Both the position numbers and the translations under genes were made by a program. Below the pieces are notes generated by a model. The model was not told the origin of the DNA and made no database searches. It saw only the letters and a list, made by a program, of their open reading frames with translations. Of a stretch of 64,000 nucleotides of DNA, positions 16,519 through 25,367 are shown piece after piece; positions within the stretch are counted from its first letter, which is position 1, and the number at the start of each line of letters is the position of its first letter. The stretch lies in NCBI RefSeq assembly GCF_963677305.1, contig NZ_OY781925.1:3314783-3378782 (forward strand), written 5' to 3'. Origin of the DNA: an uncultured Holophaga sp. (lineage in GTDB: Bacteria > Acidobacteriota > Holophagae > Holophagales > Holophagaceae).

Positions 16519-17238
16519 CTAGAGACCGAGGCGCTCCTGGAGCTCCTGGCTGCCTTTGCGGCTGGCCACGTATTCCTTGCCATCGGCCAGCAGGACCATG
16601 CGGCGGCCGAAGGGCAGCACCCGAAGCCCCCGCACCGACTCGGGCCTGACCAGGGTGGTCCGGTTGAGTCTCACGAGCGTGTGGCCCGGCAGGGCGCCTT
16701 CCGCCTGGGCAAGGGAGCGCCAGCGGGTGGGCAGCTTCTCTTGGGCGGTGCAGGCCCAGACGCGGGTGCCGACGATCTCGAAGTGACTGATCTTGCTCAA
16801 CTCCAGCAGGACCGTCCCTTTCCCCGCCAGGACCGCCACCTTGCTGGGCACCGCCGGAGCCACCGCCACCCGGGTGAGGGTCGAGCGCCCCACCCTGGCC
16901 AGGGTCTTGGCCAGGCGGGCTTCGTCCACGGGCTTCAACAGGAAGTCCGTGGCGGCGAACTCGAAGGCCGATACGGCGAACTCCGAGTTGCTGGTGACCA
17001 TCACGATGGGGACCTTCTCCTCGAACTCGGCCAGGATGTCGAGCCCCGTGGCCCCCGGCATCCGGACATCAAGGAAGAGACAATCCGGCATGGGGTGGAC
17101 CCGGAGCCAGTCCACCATGGCCATTCCGTCCTGGAAGCGGGCCTGCACCTCGCATCCCGCACGCTCCAGGAGTCTGGTGAGGCGCGCCAGGGCCAGGGGT
17201 TCATCGTCAGCTATGGCGACCCGCATCCTGGCACCCAT
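16519..17238 (-). CDS. LytTR-type response regulator
   Basis: This protein of about 239 aa has an N-terminal receiver domain (IADDEPLAL acidic pair, phospho-acceptor Asp in CLFLDVRMPG at about residue 58, Lys in DFLLKPVDEA at about 108). A C-terminal LytTR DNA-binding domain follows (residues about 150-239, with LVRLNRTTLVRPESVRGL). ATG at 17238 has a GGTGG upstream; ATG at 17226 (MRVAIADDEP) is an equally good domain start. No sensor kinase adjoins it. It is divergent from hemA, with 104 nt between, so it could influence the heme cluster, but nothing in the sequence proves that. Confidence 0.88.
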   Translation of the reverse strand: MGARMRVAIADDEPLALARLTRLLERAGCEVQARFQDGMAMVDWLRVHPMPDCLFLDVRMPGATGLDILAEFEEKVPIVMVTSNSEFAVSAFEFAATDFLLKPVDEARLAKTLARVGRSTLTRVAVAPAVPSKVAVLAGKGTVLLELSKISHFEIVGTRVWACTAQEKLPTRWRSLAQAEGALPGHTLVRLNRTTLVRPESVRGLRVLPFGRRMVLLADGKEYVASRKGSQELQERLGL

Positions 17239-17342
17239 CCGTCCACCCGTCCGATTCTCCCCCACAGGATACCCAGAGTTGGAGGACACCCCCAGGTTGA
17301 CGGTATGATCAGTCCCGCCCCACCAACAGGCCACGGAGCGAC

Positions 17343-18506
17343 ATGGAACCCACGCTGTTGACGTTTTGCGCCCCCCATCATCCGATGGAGCAGGTCGGAG
17401 AGCATGTGGTGACGGAGGGACTGCCCGCGAAGCTCCAGGAGTGGCAGCGCCGATCCGGAGCCCGGGAACTGGTCTATCTCTCCACTTGCCAACGGGTGCT
17501 CTGGATGATGTGGGAGGGTGCCCCCAATGGCCTCGGCCTGGGCCCGGATGTCCTCCGGCTCCAGGGGGACGAGGCCTGGCGCCACCTCCTGTCGCTGGCC
17601 ACGGGCCTTGAGAGCGCCAGTGTCGGCGACCGGGAGATCACTGGCCAGATCCAAGCCGCCCTGGACGCAGCTTTGGAGGCCGGCACCGCTGGGGAGGAGG
17701 CCCTCTCCGCCCTGGAGGACATCCTTCGGGAAGCCCTCCGCCTCCGCTCCCGGATCGGGCTCGACCACGGCCAGGCCAGCGTGGCCACGGTGGCCCTGCG
17801 CCATGTGGAGCGGTTCCTGGAACCCTCCGGCAGCGTGATCCTGGTGGGCGTGGGCCCCATGACCCAGTATCTGGCGGCCCGCCTCCCCGAGCGGGGCTAC
17901 CGGGTCACGGTGACCAACCGGAGCCTGGACCGGGCCCATGAGATGGCCGATCCCCTGGGGCTTCCGGTCATCCCCCTGGCGGGGGTCCAGCGGGATCCCG
18001 GCGCCTTCGACTGCATGGTTTCCGCCACCGCCAGCCCGAACCCCCTCTTCACCCTCGCAGACTGGCAGCACTGCTCCCGGACCCAGCGCCTCCTGATCCT
18101 CGATCTCGCCCTCCCCCCCGATACCGAACCCGCCCTGGAGCAGCTGCCCTGGGTGCAGCGCCTCAACCTCGGCAACTGCCTGGAGGAGACGGAGCAGGCC
18201 CGCATGCACCGCAAGGAAGCCGCCCGCCAGGCCGACCCCTTCCTGGCCGACGGCGTGGACCGCCTGCGGGGCAAGGCGAAGAAGCGGGCCGCCAAGCGCC
18301 GCCGCGCCCTGGCCCACGAGCGGCTCAGCATCGCCTGGGAGGCCCTGAGCTCCGAATCCCTGGAGGGTCCCCTCGCCAACCTCGATGAGGAGCAGACCGC
18401 AGCCCTCCAGGCCATCCTGCGCCGGGGCCGGACCCTGGCCTTCCGGGCCCTCGCCCAGAGCGAACCCCAGCCCGTGGACGAACCAGTCTGCGAGGATGGC
18501 CGGTGA
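17343..18506 (+). CDS. hemA: Glutamyl-tRNA reductase
   Basis: This 387-aa enzyme makes glutamate-1-semialdehyde from Glu-tRNA(Glu), the first step of C5-pathway tetrapyrrole synthesis. The catalytic Cys is in LSTCQR at residue 49, close to the usual Cys50. An NADPH-binding segment SVILVGVGPMTQYLAARLPERG (about 160-182) and a C-terminal helical dimerisation region follow. It is shorter and more divergent than typical HemA (about 420 aa): STCNR is STCQR, and the N-terminal NHxTAP-like motif is not recognisable. The start ATG at 17343 has GGAG upstream, and a possible -10 (TATGAT) is at 17304-17309. It overlaps hemC by 4 nt. Confidence 0.9.
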   Translation: MEPTLLTFCAPHHPMEQVGEHVVTEGLPAKLQEWQRRSGARELVYLSTCQRVLWMMWEGAPNGLGLGPDVLRLQGDEAWRHLLSLATGLESASVGDREITGQIQAALDAALEAGTAGEEALSALEDILREALRLRSRIGLDHGQASVATVALRHVERFLEPSGSVILVGVGPMTQYLAARLPERGYRVTVTNRSLDRAHEMADPLGLPVIPLAGVQRDPGAFDCMVSATASPNPLFTLADWQHCSRTQRLLILDLALPPDTEPALEQLPWVQRLNLGNCLEETEQARMHRKEAARQADPFLADGVDRLRGKAKKRAAKRRRALAHERLSIAWEALSSESLEGPLANLDEEQTAALQAILRRGRTLAFRALAQSEPQPVDEPVCEDGR

Positions 18507-19396
18507 CCCGGATCGTCGTCGGCACCCGGAACAGCCTCCTGGCCGTGGGTCAGGCCCGCCCCATGGTGGCCTGGCTCCAGAGCCGTGGACACGAGGTCGT
18601 CTGGCGCGAATTCACCACCCTCGGGGACCGCTGGCAGGCTGGCCCCCTGGAGAAGGCGGGGGCCACCGGCCTCTTCACCAAAGAGCTGGAAGACGCTATG
18701 GCCCGGGGGGAGGTGGACCTCCTCATCCACAGCCTCAAGGATGTCTCCATGGAGCGCCCCGCAGGCACCCTGCGCGCCTGCATCCCGGAGCGCGAAGACC
18801 CCTCCGATCTCCTCATCCTCCGCCCGGACCGCCCGGCCAAGCCCACGCTGGGCACCAGTGCCGTCCGGAGGGAGCGCATGCTGCGCCTCGCCATGCCCGA
18901 GGCCCACTTCACCTGGATCCGGGGCAATGTGCCCACCCGGCTCCAGAAGGTCCGGGACGGAGAACTCCGGGGGGAGCCCCTGCATGGGACCCTCCTGGCC
19001 GCAGCAGGCGTGAGGCGCCTGGGCCTGGATCTCTCCGGTCTCGAGGTGCGGCCCCTGGCGCCCGGGGAACTCCTCCCCGCCCCCGGGCAGGGCGCCCTCC
19101 TGGCCGAGACCCGGGAGGACCGGCCGGACATCGTGGAGGCCCTCCGGGACTGCCACCACGCCCCGACCGCCACCTGCGTAGACCTGGAGCGCCGGGTGCT
19201 CCAGGGACTGGGTGGCGGCTGTCAGCAGCCCCTGGGCGCCCTGGCGCGCCCGCTGGGCTCCGGCCGGGTCCAGCTCATGGCCGCCTTCGCCCTGGAGGAC
19301 CGCGTGGTCCGGGCTGAGGCCGAGGCTGAACCAGGGGTGGCCCTCCGGCAGGTGCTGGCCAGCTTCCGCGCTGAGGGCCTCTCGTGGGCGGAGTGA
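18503..19396 (+). CDS. hemC: Porphobilinogen deaminase (hydroxymethylbilane synthase)
   Basis: This 297-aa enzyme polymerises four porphobilinogens to hydroxymethylbilane. The motifs are N-terminal IVVGTRNSLLAVGQ; FTKELEDAMARGEVDLLIHSLKD with the catalytic Asp; and the dipyrromethane-cofactor Cys in GLGGGCQQPLGALAR (about residue 237). The GTG start at 18503 overlaps the hemA stop (GTGA) and has GAGG 8 nt upstream. The gene is co-transcribed with hemA and hemD. Confidence 0.96.
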   Translation: MTRIVVGTRNSLLAVGQARPMVAWLQSRGHEVVWREFTTLGDRWQAGPLEKAGATGLFTKELEDAMARGEVDLLIHSLKDVSMERPAGTLRACIPEREDPSDLLILRPDRPAKPTLGTSAVRRERMLRLAMPEAHFTWIRGNVPTRLQKVRDGELRGEPLHGTLLAAAGVRRLGLDLSGLEVRPLAPGELLPAPGQGALLAETREDRPDIVEALRDCHHAPTATCVDLERRVLQGLGGGCQQPLGALARPLGSGRVQLMAAFALEDRVVRAEAEAEPGVALRQVLASFRAEGLSWAE

Positions 19397-20058
19397 GGTC
19401 CGGGCCCCGCCTGGCCCTGGCCCGATCCGAGGGGCACCCCCTCTGGAAGCAGGTCGTGCAAGCGGGCTGGACCCCGGTCACCTACCTCTGCGCTACCCTG
19501 ACCCCCTCAGCGGAGCCCCCCCTGGAAGGCCCCTGGGACGCCGCCCTGGTACTGAGTCCCGCCGGAGCCCGTGCCCTGCGCCCTCACCTGCCTCCGGGGC
19601 TCCCCTGCCTGGTCACGGGCCCAGGCACTGCCCGGGCATTGGATGGAGTCCCCGGCCAGATCATTCTCCCTGGAGAGGCCCGGGCCGAGGGCCTCTGGGC
19701 CGCCCTGCAGGCGCGCTTCCCCTCAGGAGGCCGCTTCCTCCTGGTGCGGGGCGAGCGCAGCCGGGGCTTCCTGGATGCACAGGCCCGGGACACCCCCTGG
19801 AAGCTGAGTCCCTGGACCAGCCATCGCGAGGTGCCCCTCAGGCCCCAGCCGCCCCTGCCCAAGGTGGAAGCGGTCCTGGCCCTGAGCCCTCTCCAGGCGG
19901 AGCTGCTGGCCCCACTCAGTGGGGACCTGCTCCGCTTCGCCTGGGGCGAGCGCAGCGCCGCGGCTTTCGCCCGGGCGGGATGCCCCGCCACGGCCCACTG
20001 CCTCCCGGAACCCGGTGCCCTGGAGCGCCTGCTCCGAGCTTATCTCACCATTGATTAA
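19384..20058 (+). CDS. hemD: Uroporphyrinogen-III synthase
   Basis: This protein of about 224 aa lies exactly where hemD is expected, between hemC and hemB. The sequence is poorly conserved, as usual for this family. Supporting features are the N-terminal LALARSEGHPLWKQ (compare 'R..EG..L...L'), an alternation of two Rossmann-like halves, and FLLVRGERSRGFL in the middle. GTG at 19384 has GAGG upstream; GTG at 19393, overlapping the hemC stop as GTGA, is an alternative. It would cyclise hydroxymethylbilane with inversion of ring D. Confidence 0.85.
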   Translation: MGGVRSGPRLALARSEGHPLWKQVVQAGWTPVTYLCATLTPSAEPPLEGPWDAALVLSPAGARALRPHLPPGLPCLVTGPGTARALDGVPGQIILPGEARAEGLWAALQARFPSGGRFLLVRGERSRGFLDAQARDTPWKLSPWTSHREVPLRPQPPLPKVEAVLALSPLQAELLAPLSGDLLRFAWGERSAAAFARAGCPATAHCLPEPGALERLLRAYLTID

Positions 20059-20118
20059 ATTCATCCCCGGCCATCCCGGGCCACATCTTGGTAACATCCC
20101 CAGCGTCCAGGAGTGCCC

Positions 20119-21087
20119 ATGTTCATCCGTCCCCGCCGCCTCCGCCGCACCAAGGCCATCCGCGATCTCGTCGCCGAGACTGACCTCAGGGCCCGGCACC
20201 TCATCCAGCCCTACTTCATCCATGAAGGCGAGGGCTCCAGCCCCATCCCCAGCCTCCCCGGCATCGCCCGCACCAGCGTGGAGGACACCGTCCGGCAGGT
20301 CGGGTCGGACCTGGAGAAGGGCCTGCGCTCCGTGGTGCTCTTCGGCGTGCCCGATGCCAAGAGCCCGCTGGCGGAGCACAGCCACGACCCCAAAGGCATC
20401 GTCCCCAAGGCGGTCACGGCCCTCAAGCAGGCCTTCGGCGATGACCTCATCGTCATGACCGATGTCTGCCTCTGCGCCTACACGGACCACGGACACTGCG
20501 GCGTGGTCGAGCACGGGGAGATCGTCAACGACGCCAGCGTGGCCATCCTCGCGGAGATGGCCCTGGCCCACGCCAGGGCCGGAGCCGATGTGGTGAGCCC
20601 TTCCGACATGATGGACGGCCGCGTGGGCGCCATCCGGGCCCGACTGGACGAGGAGGGCTTCCAGAACACCGCCATCCTCGCCTACTCCATCAAGCACAAC
20701 GGCGCCTACTACGGCCCCTTCCGGGACGCCGCCGACTCCAGCCCCAAGTTCGGAGACCGCCGCACCTACCAGATGGACCCCCGCAACGCCCGCGAGGGCA
20801 TCAAGGACGCCCTGCTGGACATCGAGGAGGGAGCCGACATCCTCATGGTCAAGCCGGGCATCCACAACCTGGACCTCATCTGGCGCCTGAAGGAGGCCTG
20901 CCTCCTGCCCATCTGCTCCTACCATGTCTCCAGTGAGTTCAGCAGTGTCAAGGCCGCCGAGCAGCTGGGCTGGGTCAATGGCGACCAGCTCATGTACGAA
21001 CAGTTGATCAGCCTGCGCCGGGCCGGCAGCGACATGATCATTACCTACGCCGCCCGGGAGGCCGTCAGCAAGGGCTGGGTCCAGTAG
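20119..21087 (+). CDS. hemB: Delta-aminolevulinic acid dehydratase (porphobilinogen synthase)
   Basis: This 322-aa enzyme condenses two 5-aminolevulinates to porphobilinogen. It is the zinc-type enzyme, with three cysteines in DVCLCAYTDHGHCG (about 118-130). The active-site lysines are in AYSIKHNGAYYGPFRDAADS (about 193) and ILMVKPG (about 246). ATG at 20119 has AGGAG at 6-nt spacing; a GTG two codons upstream is less likely. It follows hemD by 60 nt in the hemACDB cluster. Confidence 0.97.
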   Translation: MFIRPRRLRRTKAIRDLVAETDLRARHLIQPYFIHEGEGSSPIPSLPGIARTSVEDTVRQVGSDLEKGLRSVVLFGVPDAKSPLAEHSHDPKGIVPKAVTALKQAFGDDLIVMTDVCLCAYTDHGHCGVVEHGEIVNDASVAILAEMALAHARAGADVVSPSDMMDGRVGAIRARLDEEGFQNTAILAYSIKHNGAYYGPFRDAADSSPKFGDRRTYQMDPRNAREGIKDALLDIEEGADILMVKPGIHNLDLIWRLKEACLLPICSYHVSSEFSSVKAAEQLGWVNGDQLMYEQLISLRRAGSDMIITYAAREAVSKGWVQ

Positions 21088-21142
21088 CTCCCCCGGGGCC
21101 GCTACACTGGACAGCCCCCCAAACCCAAGCAGGAGGACGCTC

Positions 21143-21688
21143 ATGCAGGAGCAGATCAGCCAAGTCGCGGCCCGGGTCCGGGAGCTCAGAGAGCTCTCGG
21201 GGATCTCCGTGGAGTCCATGGCCGCCGGGCTCGGCCTCCCCAAGGCGGAGTATCTGGCCCTGGAGTCCGGCCATGAGGACATCTCTGTCGGTCTGCTCGC
21301 CCGCATCGCCCAACGCTGCAAGGTCCAGCTGGCCACCCTCATCACCGGGGAGGAGCCCCGGCTCCACACCTACACCCTCACCCGGAAGGGCCGGGGTGCC
21401 ACCGTGGCGCGGAAGGCCGAGTACCAGTATCTGGCCCTGGCCCCCAACTTCGTACACAAGAAGGCCGAGCCCTTCCTGGTGACCGCCAGCCCCGACTCCC
21501 CAGGCCGGATGGACAGCCATCCCGGGCAGGAGTTCATCCACCTCCTGGAAGGTCGTCTGCGGGTCAGCATCGGCGGCCACGAGGTGGTCCTGGAGGAAGG
21601 GGACTCCCTCTACTTCGACTCCAGCACCCCTCACGCGGTCTCGGCCCTGGAGGACCGCCCCGCCCGCTTCCTCGCCGTCATCGTCTGA
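21143..21688 (+). CDS. Xre-family regulator with cupin sensor domain
   Basis: This 181-aa protein has an N-terminal Xre/Cro helix-turn-helix (residues about 8-65, with ISVESMAAGLGLPKAEYLALESG). A C-terminal cupin domain follows (about 105-180), with HPGQEFIHLLEGRLRVSIGG and GDSLYFDSSTPHAVSAL as the two cupin motifs. Strong AGGAGG precedes ATG 21143. The following acyl-CoA ligase gene starts 20 nt downstream, a pairing often seen in anaerobes, where the cupin half may sense the organic acid or CoA ester. That ligand is inference. Confidence 0.9.
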   Translation: MQEQISQVAARVRELRELSGISVESMAAGLGLPKAEYLALESGHEDISVGLLARIAQRCKVQLATLITGEEPRLHTYTLTRKGRGATVARKAEYQYLALAPNFVHKKAEPFLVTASPDSPGRMDSHPGQEFIHLLEGRLRVSIGGHEVVLEEGDSLYFDSSTPHAVSALEDRPARFLAVIV

Positions 21689-21708
21689 ACCCCGCTCTGG
21701 ATAGAACC

Positions 21709-23355
21709 ATGCTGCTCGACCGCTACACCTCAGGCACCTACACCTCCTTCGAGGATTTCCAGGAACGCTTCCGGGTCCAGGTGCCCGAAGACTTCAACTT
21801 CGCCTACGACGTGGTGGACATCCTCGCCACGGAGAAACCCGACGCCCCCGCCCTGGTCTGGTGCGATGACAAAGGGAACGAGGCCACCTTCACCTTCAGC
21901 GACCTCAAACGCTGGAGCGACAAGGCCGCCAACGCCTTCCAGGCCGCGGGGATCCGCAAGGGCGATCCCGTCATGCTCATCCTCAAGCGCCGGTACGAGT
22001 ACTGGTTCTGCATCCTGGCCCTGCACAAACTGGGGGCTGTGGGTATCCCCGCCACCCACCTGCTGACCAGGAAGGACATTGTCTACCGCAACAATGCCGC
22101 CAGCGTGAAGATGATCCTAGCCGTGAATGAGCCCCAGGTGGTTCAGGCCATTGCCGAAGCACGCCCGGACTCCCCCACCCTGGAAACCGTGGCCCTGGTG
22201 GGCGGCGCCGAGGAGGACTTCCTGGACTTCAGCGCAGCCTTGGAGCATGCCCCGGAGGCCTTCACGCCCCCTGCGGAGGGCACAGTCAATGACGACACCA
22301 TGCTCCTCTACTTCACCTCGGGGACTACGGGCTACCCAAAAATGGTCCGCCACGACTTCACCTACCCCCTGGGGCACATCCTCACGGCCAAATACTGGCA
22401 GCAGGTGCAGCCCGGCGGGCTCCACCTCACGGTGGCCGACACCGGCTGGGCCAAGTCCGCCTGGGGCAAGCTCTACGGCCAGTGGCTCTGCGAGTGCGCC
22501 GTCTTCGTCTACGACTTCGAGAAGTTCGTGCCCCGGGATCTGCTCCAGGTGCTGGCGGACCACGGCGTCACCAGCTTCTGCGCCCCGCCCACCTTTTACA
22601 GATATTTCATCAAGGAAGACCTACGAAGCTTCGACCTCTCCCGCCTGAAGGCCGCGGCCGTGGCCGGAGAGCCCCTGAACCCCGAGATCTACCACCAGTT
22701 CCTGGAGATGACCGGGCTCAAGCTCATGGAGGGCTACGGGCAGACCGAGCTGACCCTCACCCTGGGCACCTACCCGGGCCTGGAGCCCCGCCCCGGCTCC
22801 ATGGGTAAGCCTTCCCCCGGCTACGACATCGACATCATCGATGAGGAGGGCCGCAGCTGCGAAGTCGGCGAGGTGGGCGAACTCATCGTCCGCACAGACC
22901 GCCGCCGGCCCGTGGGCATGTTCGGCGGCTACCACCGCGACCCAGAGCGCACCGCCAGCGTCTGGTGCGATGGCATCTACCACACCGGCGACACGGCCTG
23001 GCGCGACGAGGATGGCTACTACTGGTTCGTGGGCCGCACCGACGACATCATCAAGAGCTCCGGCTACCGCATCGGGCCCTTCGAAGTGGAGAGCGCCCTC
23101 CTGGAGCATCCCGCGGTGCTTGAGTGCGCCATCACCGGCGTGCCCGACGAGATGCGCGGGGCCGTGGTGAAGGCCACCCTCGTGCTCGCCCGGGGCTACG
23201 AGCCCAGCGACGCCCTCAAGGTCGAGCTCCAGGAGCATGTCAAGAGCGTGACGGCCCCCTACAAATACCCCCGCATCATCGAGTTCGTCGAGGTCCTCCC
23301 CAAGACCATAAGCGGCAAGATCCGCCGCGTGGAAATCCGGGAGCACGATGCCTGA
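21709..23355 (+). CDS. AMP-forming acyl-CoA synthetase
   Basis: This 548-aa protein belongs to the ANL adenylate-forming superfamily. It has the P-loop-like motif YFTSGTTGYPKMV (about 203), EGYGQTE (about 342), YHTGDTAWRDEDGYYWFVGRTDDIIKSSGYRIG (about 424-455), and the catalytic Lys in TISGKIRR near the C-terminus. It would activate a carboxylic acid with ATP and CoA. The closest overall resemblance is to the medium-chain/acetyl-CoA synthetase-like group, but the substrate cannot be read from sequence. It is paired with the Xre-cupin regulator and splits the hem genes. Confidence 0.9.
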   Translation: MLLDRYTSGTYTSFEDFQERFRVQVPEDFNFAYDVVDILATEKPDAPALVWCDDKGNEATFTFSDLKRWSDKAANAFQAAGIRKGDPVMLILKRRYEYWFCILALHKLGAVGIPATHLLTRKDIVYRNNAASVKMILAVNEPQVVQAIAEARPDSPTLETVALVGGAEEDFLDFSAALEHAPEAFTPPAEGTVNDDTMLLYFTSGTTGYPKMVRHDFTYPLGHILTAKYWQQVQPGGLHLTVADTGWAKSAWGKLYGQWLCECAVFVYDFEKFVPRDLLQVLADHGVTSFCAPPTFYRYFIKEDLRSFDLSRLKAAAVAGEPLNPEIYHQFLEMTGLKLMEGYGQTELTLTLGTYPGLEPRPGSMGKPSPGYDIDIIDEEGRSCEVGEVGELIVRTDRRRPVGMFGGYHRDPERTASVWCDGIYHTGDTAWRDEDGYYWFVGRTDDIIKSSGYRIGPFEVESALLEHPAVLECAITGVPDEMRGAVVKATLVLARGYEPSDALKVELQEHVKSVTAPYKYPRIIEFVEVLPKTISGKIRRVEIREHDA

Positions 23356-23382
23356 GAGCCATAGGATCCGCCTGAGGCCCCC

Positions 23383-24114
23383 ATGCCCGTACTCGCATTG
23401 ATGGTTGTTGGCCTCTGCTTGGCCCCCCCCACCTCGAGCTGCTTGGCGGGCGGGGGGTTTTCCCTCCTGCCTCCCAAAGGGTTCGGCCCTGGGAGCGTCT
23501 GCTCTCGCCCCCGCCTCACCCAAGCCGAGGTGGGGACGGACATCCCTTATGATGTAGCCCCACCCAGAACTCAATTCACTTTCACACCAGGTAGGATGCT
23601 GGAAGTGATCCCCCTCCAGGATTCTGCGGTCCCTGACTTCGCCAAGGCCTACCCGGATCTGGACCGCTGCGCTCGAGCTCTGAGGCAACGCTTGCGCGCC
23701 GGTGCCCTGCCGGACGCCACCCTCCCCGTCTACAACTGCCTCGACGCGGAACCGACCATCTTCGCCAAACCGCGACGTGTCGAGACGCCTTGGTGCCTGG
23801 GGCTCTGGTTCATTACCCGGTACACCCAGGAATCGGGGGCCCCGGTGGACAACCGCAACCTGTCCCTCACCTTCCAGGGTCTGAGCCGGGATGACCGCCA
23901 CTTCGTTTGGGCCGAGATCCCTCTGACCCAGACAGGATTGCCCGAATCAGGAGAGGGCCGGGAGAACCTAAGTGTCGACGAAGTGAATGCCTACTACCGA
24001 AGGGTGGAGCACCAGCTGACCCAGGCCCCGGATGCGAGTTTCACCCCCTCCCTGGAAGTAGTAGACTCCCTCCTGCAATCCCTCCAGCCTGTGGAGCTCC
24101 CGAGCCAGCCATGA
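23383..24114 (+). CDS. Hypothetical exported protein
   Basis: I do not recognise this 243-aa protein. It begins with a hydrophobic segment (MPVLALMVVGLCLAPPTSSC) that looks like a signal peptide, possibly a lipoprotein signal. The rest is soluble with no repeats and few cysteines. Its stop overlaps the hemL start (ATGA), so the two are translated together. Codon use is somewhat less GC-biased than that of the neighbours. Function unknown. Confidence 0.6.
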   Translation: MPVLALMVVGLCLAPPTSSCLAGGGFSLLPPKGFGPGSVCSRPRLTQAEVGTDIPYDVAPPRTQFTFTPGRMLEVIPLQDSAVPDFAKAYPDLDRCARALRQRLRAGALPDATLPVYNCLDAEPTIFAKPRRVETPWCLGLWFITRYTQESGAPVDNRNLSLTFQGLSRDDRHFVWAEIPLTQTGLPESGEGRENLSVDEVNAYYRRVEHQLTQAPDASFTPSLEVVDSLLQSLQPVELPSQP

Positions 24115-25364
24115 CCAACGAGTCTCTTTTTGCCGAAGCCCTGACCCACTTCCCCGGCGGGGTCTCCTCCCCGGTGCGGGCCTTCAAGTCCGTGGGCGGC
24201 ACCCCCAAGTTCTTCAAAAAGGCCGCCGGAGCCTGGTTCGAGGATGAGGACGAGGTCCGTTACCTGGACCTCTGCATGTCCTGGGGTCCCCTCATCCTGG
24301 GCCACGCCCACAAGGACATCCTGGCCGCCGTGACCGAGGCTATCCGGGAGGGCCTCACCTTCGGCGCCCCCTCCCGCCGGGAGCTGACCCTGGCCCGGCG
24401 CATCAAGGAGATGGTGCCCTACATCGAGAAGATGCGCTTCGTCTCCAGTGGCACCGAGGCCGTGATGTCCGCCCTGCGGGTGGCCCGGGGCTTCACCAAG
24501 CGGGACCGCATCCTCAAGTTCGAGGGCTGCTACCACGGCCACAGCGACGCCCTCCTGGTGAAGGCCGGTTCCGGCCTGGCCACCTTCGGCGAGCCCACCA
24601 GCGCCGGGGTCCCCAGGGCCTTCGCCGACCTCACCGTGGTGGTGAGCCTCGATGACCCCGAGGGACTCGAAGCCGCCTTCACCCAGTACGGCACGGAGCT
24701 GGCTGCCGCCATCATCGAGCCTGTACCGGCCAATAACGGACTCCTGCTCCAGGATCTGAGCTTCCTGAAGCGCCTGCGGGAGCTCTGCACCAAGCACGGC
24801 ACGGTGCTCATCTTCGACGAGGTCATCAGCGGCTTCCGGGTGGCCCCGGGCGGCGCCGCCGAGCGCTTCGGCATCATCCCTGACCTGGTGACCTTCGGCA
24901 AGATCATCGGCGGGGGCATGCCCGTGGGGCTCTACGGCGGACGCAAGGACATCATGGGCATGGTCAGCCCCGATGGCCCCGTCTATCAGGCGGGCACCCT
25001 CTCGGGCAATCCCGTGGCCATGGCGGCGGGTCTCGCCACCCTCCAGCGCCTGACACCGGCGGTCTACCGCGACCTGGATGCCCAGGGCGAGCAGTGGGCC
25101 CAGGCCTTCGAGCGCATCCCCGGCCTCCACGCCCCCCGCATCGGCAGCCTCATCTGGCCCCTCTTCCAGCCCGAGGTCAAGCGGGCTGACCGGGTGGAGT
25201 CCGGCGCCATCGCCCAGTTCAACCGCATGCACAAGCTGATGCTGGAGGAAGAGGTCTACCTCCCCCCCAGCGGCTACGAAGTGGCCTTCCTCTCCGCCGC
25301 CCATGGCCAGGCGGAACTCACCCACTTTGAACGGGCGGTGGAGCGGGTGGCGGCGGAACTCTGA
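24111..25364 (+). CDS. hemL: Glutamate-1-semialdehyde 2,1-aminomutase
   Basis: This 417-aa PLP enzyme converts glutamate-1-semialdehyde to 5-aminolevulinate, the step after HemA. Motifs are PGGVSSPVRAFKSVGG at the N-terminus, VSSGTEAVMSALRVARG (about 118), CYHGHSDALLVKAGSG (about 142), IFDEVISGFRVAPGGA (about 238), and the Schiff-base Lys in VTFGKIIGGGMPVG (about 264). The length matches the family. ATG at 24111 overlaps the preceding gene's stop. It is convergent with the arsC-GNAT gene, with only 3 nt between stop codons. Confidence 0.97.
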   Translation: MTNESLFAEALTHFPGGVSSPVRAFKSVGGTPKFFKKAAGAWFEDEDEVRYLDLCMSWGPLILGHAHKDILAAVTEAIREGLTFGAPSRRELTLARRIKEMVPYIEKMRFVSSGTEAVMSALRVARGFTKRDRILKFEGCYHGHSDALLVKAGSGLATFGEPTSAGVPRAFADLTVVVSLDDPEGLEAAFTQYGTELAAAIIEPVPANNGLLLQDLSFLKRLRELCTKHGTVLIFDEVISGFRVAPGGAAERFGIIPDLVTFGKIIGGGMPVGLYGGRKDIMGMVSPDGPVYQAGTLSGNPVAMAAGLATLQRLTPAVYRDLDAQGEQWAQAFERIPGLHAPRIGSLIWPLFQPEVKRADRVESGAIAQFNRMHKLMLEEEVYLPPSGYEVAFLSAAHGQAELTHFERAVERVAAEL

Positions 25365-25367
25365 GCC

